Program-made: the position numbers and the translations under genes
The notes under the pieces: generated by a model
What the model was told of the DNA's origin: nothing
Seen by the model: the letters and a program-made list of their open reading frames with translations, nothing else
The model's database searches: none
In this document: piece after piece, positions 56,241 through 64,000 of the stretch
How the letters are laid out: each line of letters opens with the position of its first letter
Position numbering within the stretch: the stretch's first letter is position 1
Source: Nothopassalora personata
Lineage: Eukaryota > Ascomycota > Dothideomycetes > Mycosphaerellales > Mycosphaerellaceae
NCBI GenBank assembly: GCA_033816765.1
Contig: CM066297.1
Location: forward strand, 2,598,573-2,662,572
Direction of reading: 5' to 3'
DNA: 64,000 nt

Positions 56241-57900
56241 ATGGCTCACTACGAGAGCGAGATCACAGCGGCTGGTTTCAGCGAACTACACGAAAGGGAT
56301 CTGGGGAGTCAAGAGCTTAAGAAGGAGCCTGGTGTCACGGCCACACCATTAAACTCTTTACCAAATCGACCTGTGCTGGGCCGACGGAAAACCACTGGCA
56401 GTTTCAATGGCATCAACGGACCTGGGGCCCCCGCAGACGACAGCGATGAAGACGCCTTGACCAAGATCGGAAACTTTCTGTCGAAGATTCACTCGGCTTG
56501 GATCATCACACGATATGCACTGTACATTCTGCCAGTGTCAACACTTCTTGCCATTCCTCTGATCATCTTTGCCACAGTCAAGGCAGATAGCCGTGCCGAT
56601 GGCATCAGACTGCTTGGACAACGAGGTCATCTGGCTTGTGCTATGGGTCTGCAAGCTGAATGCTCAGACTATTCCACTGCTCTTTCAGATGGCATGCGGC
56701 CTGATCAGCACCGGCATTCGAAAGCATTCGCTAGTTCTCAAGGCGCATGAGATCCCGTTATGGGTCTTTTGGACAATCGTTGCTTGGGCGCATCCATTCT
56801 CATCTACGTCTCCAATCAAGGAAAGCGCCTCGACAAGGCGACGGGTGCGATGATCAACTCTCAGGACAAGGACAGGGTCAAGACGGTCCATCTAGATGGT
56901 CTTCAAGGCTGGCATTATCGTAGCAGCGATCTTCCTTGAGGAAATGGCTATCATGCAGCTGTTCAGCATCAAGTATCACCGCAAGCAGTACGACCAAAAG
57001 ATCCGCGAGAGCAAGAGGATGATTCACATGCTCAACTTTTTGTATGATGCGTCGCGCAAGCAGTTCCCCCCGTTCTGTCGCGAGTTTGAGATAGAGGATA
57101 GCGAGATTTGATCTAGTGGACTGAATACCGTCCACACACAGCTCCAGAAGGCCGGCATGGGAACACGCATCTTCAGCGATATGCACCGTGTTCGTGATAC
57201 GGTCACTGCCGCTTTCGGCGCCATGGCTTCTGATGCGACTGGATAGCAGCTTTTCTCGACGACCAACGCCCAGCCCATTGTGCTCAAGGCTCTCGAAACT
57301 GAGCGTGCTTCCGAGGAACTCGCTCGACGACTGTGGCTCTCTTTCGCAGCTGCCGGCCGGGACGCTCTCTATCAACACGATTTGATCGAAGTGCTTGGCA
57401 CTGACCGTCGTGAGCTTGCTGAGGAAGTATTCCAAGTCCTGGCCCGCGATGACGGAGACGATTTCAGCCTTGATGAGATGGAGATGCTGATTATGAATGC
57501 TGGCAACGAGCGTAACATGTCACAGTTCAACTTCCACAACGAAATGCTCCGCAATGCGCGCCGCAAAAGGTTTATTTGCGAGCTCCTTGGCGTCCTCGCA
57601 GCCTGCAGACGCGTTCCAATCGATCCTCCCGGTGGTTCTGCTGCACCTCTCGGCGATCCTTCGAACCATTCGTACAGCGTGGCGGTCTCTGATACTGAGG
57701 CTGTCTCCGCACGAACAACCAAGGCAGAGAAATCGGAGTCATCGAGGTCCTACCCGACTGGTACCAGCATTGTCGAGCTTGTGCCTGAGGTGACCAGTGC
57801 AATCATCGATCTGCTGACACAGGCCATGGCTATGTTCCCAGGCTTGAGAGTGAGCAATGGACCGGCGGAAGGCGCGAGGGGGCCTTCGGCAATTCGATGA
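56241..57900 (+). pseudogene. Decayed MscS-like (EF-hand) ion channel
   Basis: The N terminus (MAHYESEITAAGFSELHERD) and TM-rich LSKIHSAWIITRYALYILPVSTLLAIPLIIF match fungal EF-hand MscS channels. Homology then changes frame near 56615 (to NEVIWLVLWVCKL), near 56790 (to ILIYVSNQGKRLDKATGAM) and near 56895 (to AAIFLEEMAIMQLFSIKYHRK), and meets in-frame TGA at 57109 and TAG at 57244. The EF-hand region is still readable (GRDALYQHDLIEVLG, EVFQVLARDDGDDFSLDEME), but the following membrane pore and MscS beta domain are missing. Three frame changes, two stops and a lost core domain make function unlikely. No RIP pattern is seen, so decay was by ordinary mutation. Confidence 0.85.
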
Positions 57901-59779
57901 GTGTTGAGAGGGATCCATGATGACTCGGATGATGTTGATGACAGCGCTTTTGATGCATTTGAGCGAAATACCCGAATTTTCTGCCATTGATGATCCGATC
58001 CATCTTCCTTTTCTCTGGAGCGTCCCCCACTACTATTGTGTCCTCTGAAGTCTTAGCCAGCCGCTTCTGTCGCAAGATGAACGAAACCGTGACTTTGTTG
58101 TATACAGGCAAGAACACACAGATTGTGGGTCCGGGGCACGGACCACACTGTTCCTTCACCTCACAAACAGCAAACGTGATAATCAATGTCACTATCAAAC
58201 CCCACATATATCTGCAGGGTCACCTATTATACTTGGACTAGTGTCTTGAGCTCGATGTGTTGGACTGTACTCATCAATAGCATTGCTCTTGATTAAAGGC
58301 CGCGGTAGGACGCAATCATGCGGTCCCCGTCGCAAACAACCACGTTATCGAGCACATTACGACGATGCGCACATGTCAAGAGCTGCACCATGTACCGCGA
58401 CCACGGACGGTGCGGAATCAGGGAAAATAGCATTGAGAGCCTCGCCGTGGCCGTTGCTAAGATGTCCTTGGGCCAAGGGAGAGGAGCTCCCAGGCGCACC
58501 ATCGGCGAAGAGTGAAGAACAAAGCAAGAGCAAGGCATCACGACTAGCAGTGATCATACGCCTGGGATAGTCGCCACGCCTTATTGCTCTCTCAGACGGC
58601 TGCAGTGGCTTCCATGTCGGGTTCCGAGGCGATGCTAGCCTTGTCGTGCGCGTTGGCACCTTCATCCGGCTTCGCTTGGGCACTAGCTTACGATACCATT
58701 TCGTCAGAAACATTGTGCTCAGTAAAAGGAGGCACGCGTCCTCATGAAGCCACCCGCTCGAATCGACCCATCCTCAATACCAACACTCTGACCGGCTGCT
58801 GTGGGCTGATGATCCTTCATCGCGGCTTGAATGCATCGAACCAGAGTTCTTTCCGCAATGCCTATGATCTGATCGGAAGCCCCTCGGAACTATACTAGCT
58901 ACTCGCGCTGTAGTAACCAAGCAGAACCATGTCCGAGAAGAACAGGCTCGAGGCAGGGCACCAAGTCATACATTTCGCGACCACGCGGCAACCAGGCGAA
59001 TGACCTGTCCTTTTTATGGCTTCGTTCCTTCTGCGGCCGAGGCCCAAATTCTGAAGTCGAAATGCCGATCTGCCCACGAATCACGCATGAACCTGTTGAT
59101 GCTGATCCATAAAGGTTCGACTTCCCACCCGCCGCTGACGCTGAACACATGTTGAATTGCATCGATTGAAGGATGGCTGTCGTCGCTCATGCTGATACTG
59201 CTGACAAGATTCCCAGCCAAGCATTCAGCTGCTCCAAGGTGGAAGAATGGCCTCGCTCTTGAGCACCGGGTCGAGCTGCCTCTAAAGGTAGACTTTTAGG
59301 AAGACTTTGCCATGCAACAATACCGTGTAAATATAGTCACGCGATCCGCGCGAGGCAGAGGACATCCGCTGTAGAACGACGAGACGCACAAATCCGCACT
59401 GTTACCATTGGGATCTGCCAACCTCGCCTCTCAGCCAGCGGATATGGCCCCGGATACGGCGGAAATGCAACACTAATCCTCATACCCTAGGAAGTACTCG
59501 CGCGATGGATCTGGAGCCACTGTCTTGGCTGTTGGGGATCCAATTGTCCATGCACATGCTTCTCCGCTACCCACATGCCCCATAATGTACCACAGCCACA
59601 TGGTTCTCCGCACTCTATCGTCTTGGCTGCGGCGAGCTTGATAATACATTGAGAGATGCTAAATCAGCTCGCAAGCGTTCATATAGTGGCGGTAGAGCTC
59701 ATCGACTTCCTTGCTTCAAGACTCGACTCGATCGAGCCGTGACCAGTGTCACCAGAATTCCCCCGGCGTCACTATTAAG
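57901..59779. other. Intergenic region without recognisable gene
   Basis: 1.9 kb of normal composition between the channel pseudogene and the permease gene. Only short frames without motifs. The missing MscS domain of the pseudogene was not found here. Confidence 0.45.
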
Positions 59780-61558
59780 ATGGGTGTAGGACCAGGCCAC
59801 GACCAGGCGTCGCTCGCCTCTATCGGAAAGGACCTTGAGAAGGTCGATATCATCGAACAGTACCAAGTCAACAAGTATGCCAACATTAGCCTCTCGAACG
59901 AGGATGCCGAGTTCTTCGAGGAGTTTGGAGCGGATGGTGCCAAGTATAAGAAGATGTTGAGAAAGATTGATGTGCGACTGGTACCTGTTCTGGCATTGTT
60001 ATACCTGGCCGCTCATATCGATCGTGCCAACATTGGGTCGGTATGGTGAGAACAGTCGGAGACCGGCGCTGACGGTCGACCAGAAACGCGAAAATTGAGG
60101 GTATGACTGAAGATCTGAACCTTACTGGTATTCAGTACAACATCGCGTAAGAGTAGCCAAATCTGACGTAGTGGAGCTGTACTGACGCAACTCACAGTCT
60201 GTCCATCTTTTTCATCCCATACATTCTCCTCGAGGTCCCGTCAAATATCGTTCTCAAGAAGTTCAAGAGGCCATCAACATATCTCGGCGTGCTCGTGGTA
60301 GCATGGGGCATCGTGATGACTTTCACGGGCATTGTCAAGAACTTCGCTGGACTCATGGTCTGCAGAGTCTTGCTTGGGGTCGCTGAGGCAGGCTTCTTCC
60401 CTGGCGCCGTTTATCTGATTACGAGATGGTATGCACAACGACAAGTACAGACCAGATTGGCTCTGTTCTATTGCGCTTCCGCCCTCTCTGGTGCCTTCTC
60501 TGGCCTGTTGGCTTTCGCTATTGCCAGGATGGATGGAATTGGCGGTCGCCCTGGTTGGGCGTGGATCTGTAAGCACATGCGTTTGATCTCTCCCTTGAGA
60601 CACTGCTGACTAAGGCGTAAAACAGTTCTGCTGGAAGGAATCGCCACAGTATTCATTGGTGTAGCATGTTTCTTCATCATGCCTGACACTCCAGCTTTGT
60701 CTGGTCGATGGCTGAATGCTGAAGAGCAGCGATACCTGCACATCCAAACTGTCATCAAAGAAGGTGGATCAAAGTCTATGGAGAGCTCTGAGAAGTTCAA
60801 GTGGTCGTATCTGACCGACCTACTCACCGACTACAAAGTCTACATGCAAGCCTGGATCCTCTTCACAGCCTCAGTTCTTGCATACGGTAAGCCCAAGTAC
60901 TGCCCATGCTCTTCACCTTTATCACTAACCTCGAGCCACAGGCCTCAAATTCACCATGCCTTCAATCACAAAGTCCATGGGCTACACCTCCAGCCAAGCT
61001 CAGCTCATGACAGTCCCACCCTACATCGCCGGTGCCATCTCCGCAATCGCCCTCTCCAAATGGTCCGACCACGTACAATGGCGCGCAGTCTTCATCTTCG
61101 GCCAAATGTCCGTCGCGCTGGTGGGATTCTGCATCCTGCTTCCTCTCGCGCCAAACATTGCCCATCAAATTGGCCCATGCTACCTCGCAGTCATGCTCAT
61201 CTGCATCGGACAGTATCCCACGAATCCAGCTGGTAGTGCGTGGATCTCGAGCAATTTGGCCGGCGACACCAAGCGTGCCATGGGCATTGCGCTGAACATC
61301 TGTCTTGGTAATTCTGGTGGTATTGTTGGGTCGTACATCTTCCTGGATAATGAACAGCCTGGATACCCGACTGGCTTCGGTATTGGGCTGGGTTTAGCTG
61401 CTGCGACACTTGTGTGTGTGGTGGTGTTGGAGCTGTCGTACTGGAGGATCAATAAGACTAGAGCGGTAATGGATGAAGATGAGATTCGGCGGCAGTACAA
61501 TGATGAGCAGCTGGCGAGGATGGGTGATAAGAGTCCGTTGTTCCGCTATAAGTACTGA
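59780..61558 (+). CDS. MFS permease, Dal5-like anion:cation symporter family
   Basis: Exons 59780-60036, 60084-60146, 60198-60568, 60626-60886 and 60942-61558 give 522 residues. Predicted proton-coupled plasma-membrane transporter of small organic anions; substrate unknown. Family features in order: KKMLRKIDVRLVPVLALLYL with HIDRANIGNAKIEGM across intron 1, SIFFIPYILLEVPSNIVLKK, WGIVMTFTGIVKNFAGLM, CRVLLGVAEAGFFPGAVYLI, GGRPGWAWIFLLEG, GLKFTMPSITKSMGYTSSQA, NPAGSAWISSNLAG, NSGGIVGSYIF. Intron 1 uses the less usual donor GTCGGT; no other choice keeps the frame. It is a distant paralogue of the gene at 2503. The relic of a transcription factor lies downstream on the other strand, a common pairing for such permeases. 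Confidence 0.92.
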
Positions 61559-61814
61559 GCGGGCTGTGGACGAATCTACAGCTGTGCAGATGATGGAATG
61601 ATTCGACGGCCTCAGATGATGCTTACGACAGCTTGTACATGGACCTCGAAGAGGATCAAACAGCCGAGCCTCGTTCGTAGGGACAAATTGAACATCATGA
61701 AACGCAAGCTTCAGACATTGTCACTGTTTCACGTTCATGCTAATGCTAATGCTTGTGCTGATGCAAAGCTCCTCGTTGACTTCATCCACGCCGTACAACC
61801 CTCCAACCCTCCCT

Positions 61815-62505
61815 CTACAGCCCACAATTGACCACCTTTAAACCATGCTCTCTGGCGATATCGAGCCAGTCGACTCTCTCCATCCTTCCAGGTCCCATGT
61901 TCGCCTGTCGCAATTGTTCGTCCCGTACAGCAGTCAACAACTGTCGGGTTTTAAACGTATTCTGCCCGATCCCATGCCCCTCGAATGCCCGGATTTGCGC
62001 GATAATCTGCTTCTTGACCGTGAAGTCTCCAGTCGCGAACCCAGCAATGAATAATGGAAAGACCGACGTTCGTTGATCCAGCATTCCATGCTTGACTTGC
62101 TCAGATGTAATCGCCATGATCGTAGCAACTCTGCGCTCGGTAGGTATCGCTTAGCACATCTTGCTGGCCAGCGAAAGGAAAAGATCGTTGTCCTGGGAAC
62201 ACGCTGGTTCTGGCGTAGATTATGGCACTGTGATATCGAAGTGTGGCTTGCTCGAAGACGATTTTCGCACGCTTGGGGAGGTTGGCGCCTGTGTGGAACA
62301 AGTAAGGCTGAAGATACTCGGGGCAATATCGCTGCCATATGGTGTGCATGTCGCTTTGAACCTGGGCGCTGTTCGCTTGTACTCTTGCCCATGTGCCTGC
62401 TGCGGCTGAGTTGTCGCGGTTACTGGCCTCTAGTCGGAATCTCTGAGCGGTCTAAGCGAGGGTCGCTGTCTGCAGGATAATGCCCTGGTTCAGTGATAAG
62501 ATGCC
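61815..62505 (-). pseudogene. C-terminal relic of a fungal-specific transcription factor
   Basis: Reading leftward from the RIP boundary: ILSLNQGIILQTATLA, TAG, TAQRFRLEASNRDN, WQRYCPEYLQPYLF, ATLRYHSAIIYARTSVFPGQ and DVLSDTYR, then a frame change near 62128, then ATIMAITSEQVKHGMLDQRTS, FPLFIAGFATGD, GHGIGQNTFKTRQLL and VDWLDIAREHGLKVVNCGL at the end. This is the usual C-terminal part of Zn2Cys6-type regulators. The DNA-binding N terminus is absent: the gene stops at the transposon-like island at about 62505. The TAG is a RIP-type change of CAG just inside the unique sequence. Adjacent to an MFS permease, so it may once have regulated it. Confidence 0.7.
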
Positions 62506-64000
62506 TATATCTAGCGCTTATAGGAGAGGCGCTATAGAGAAATAAGATTCGCTATTCTAGTCCGCTCGCTAGCGCTAAGGGTCTTAAGTTAAGCCGATAC
62601 GTCCTAAACGGAGACGTTACTAGACCGAGAAACTATATAATCCTAGGAGTTCTCTATAGCCTCGATAAAGATATCGAGCGAAGCGTCGAGGTTATAGATA
62701 CTAGTAATTATAGCATCGATGTTAGCTTAGGTACGCTAGAGGTCGGCGGGCTCGTAGGTAGTAAGGAAGATCTAAGGACGCTATATAGTACCGTCGCTTG
62801 CGTCTATAGTACGCTAAGTCGCCTCCGTAGCCTTAACCTAGGTATTTACGCTATAACCTTCGACCTTAGACGCTTAGAACTACCGCTACGCGATAGGTAT
62901 CGGAAGATTAGAGCCCTTATAGCGGCTACTCTCCTCGGGATAGAAGTTAAAAGCGAGGATACCGCCCTTCTTAACGATTAATAGGAGCTTTGCTACGACC
63001 TAAGCTTAATCGGCTATAGGGAACTAAAGGAGAAGGCGCGATACTACGATAATATCGAATCCTTAAGGATACTTAGCCTTTATCTTAGTAGCGAAGTTAG
63101 TAGCGTAAAGGTTACCTACGAAAGACCTAACCGCGACGGGCTCGGTAGGATAATAAGTATAACTATACTAAGTTAGCGGAAAGCTGTATCTATTCTAGGA
63201 AGCGCGACTTACTTAGCGAGCTTCTCTATACTACGCCGCGAGAGGTCTTAAGCAATAAGAGTAGGCGTACCGCTAATACTACGAGGCCTCTCCTTCCTAT
63301 TAATTACTACTACAACTAGGAATAAGAAGTTACCGAATCTAGAAGAAACGTCGGTAATAGTCGTATTTCTACCTCTATTACCGGTATATCGCGCGATTAG
63401 TCGTATAAAGTAACCCTAGTCCGCCGCGGCAATAGCGTACGCTATAACGTTTACGGTAAAGACGGCGTTAGTATTATAGTTAGTAGGTAAGAGTAAGGTT
63501 ATACTATTTATAGTCTTTAAGAGTAGAGGTATCTTGTCTAGTAGAGCGCGTAGAATTTAGCGGTTAGTCGTATAAGATAAGTAAGATCGCAACGGAAGCT
63601 AGTTACTATATATATAAGGTCTATCGTAGTCGTAAAGAGAGTCGGAAGGAGGTATAGTCGGTAGTAGTAGTAGTAGTAGTTAGTAGGTATATTTTGTAAG
63701 AGAGGCGTAAGAAAATTAGCTACTTTTACATACGCTATCTACGGCTTAGCCGCGTACGTACTCGCTACGTCGTTTAGGCGGAAGGTACTTACCTTAGTAA
63801 GCTTAGTCGCTTCTTTCTCGGCTCGGTCAAGCTTGCTTAAGCTCCCTTTAGTATAGTTATATACTATTTAGCTAATCGGGTAATTCCGTACTAGCGTAAT
63901 CTAGAGCTAGACGGACGGAGTACGTAGGTAAATAACTAAAGGGAATTAAGCGTAAAGTTAAGTAAAGAAGGCGACCCTAGTAGACCTTAGTAGTACCCGA
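62506..64000. repeat. RIP-degraded repeat island, right edge
   Basis: From about 62505 the sequence becomes TpA-rich and CpA/TpG-poor with abundant CpG, as in the other islands. No gene or terminal repeat could be identified. A TAG triplet repeat lies at about 63660-63682. The island continues beyond the window. Confidence 0.75.

Overview
This is a genomic window from a filamentous ascomycete, most likely a dothideomycete. The evidence is short spliceosomal introns of about 48-130 nt, recognisable Pezizomycotina genes (PAN1, SET1, eIF3b, a DEK-C/SWIB protein, Dal5-type MFS permeases), and islands of repeats mutated in the style of repeat-induced point mutation (RIP). In those islands CpA/TpG has been converted to TpA while CpG survives, so relic reading frames are broken almost only by TAG where Gln or Trp codons once stood. 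Organism assignment is inference; no ribosomal marker is present.

Layout. 1-2070: RIP-degraded repeats with a tRNA-like relic, a transposon-type ORF relic and a 3' fragment of a LINE/SINE-like element ending in (AATC)n. 2503-14101: gene block with an MFS permease (including a probable GC-AG intron), a RING protein, a small LELR-type protein, a secreted protein with five Lys-Arg sites, a coiled-coil protein, and two divergently transcribed related genes. 14349-38052: a 23.7-kb transposon island bounded by 32-bp terminal inverted repeats (31 of 32 bases identical) with a decayed 8-bp target duplication, read as an old hAT-like element. Nested inside are a large Ty3/Gypsy-type element with 371-bp terminal direct repeats, a complete Ty1/Copia element with 247-bp LTRs, a solo LTR of the same Copia family, a solo LTR of another family, and a LINE/SINE-like insertion within the Copia. 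38168-61558: second gene block with PAN1, a small secreted protein, eIF3b, SET1, a DEK-C/SWIB protein, an ADAL-type deaminase, a decayed MscS-like channel pseudogene and a second MFS permease. 61815-62505: C-terminal relic of a Zn-cluster-type transcription factor. 62506-64000: another RIP island.

How genes relate. The central housekeeping genes (endocytosis, translation initiation, H3K4 methylation, rDNA/chromatin factor) are intact and sit close to repeat islands. Genes at island edges are accessory or broken (permeases, transcription factor relic, channel pseudogene). I found no operon-like or biosynthetic cluster and no defence system. The most unusual material is the nested transposon architecture: a repeated 26-bp palindrome in four places, a long unidentified ORF relic downstream of the Gypsy integrase, and a Copia primer site matching the anticodon arm of initiator tRNA.

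Exon limits below were inferred by hand from splice signals, reading frame and family continuity.
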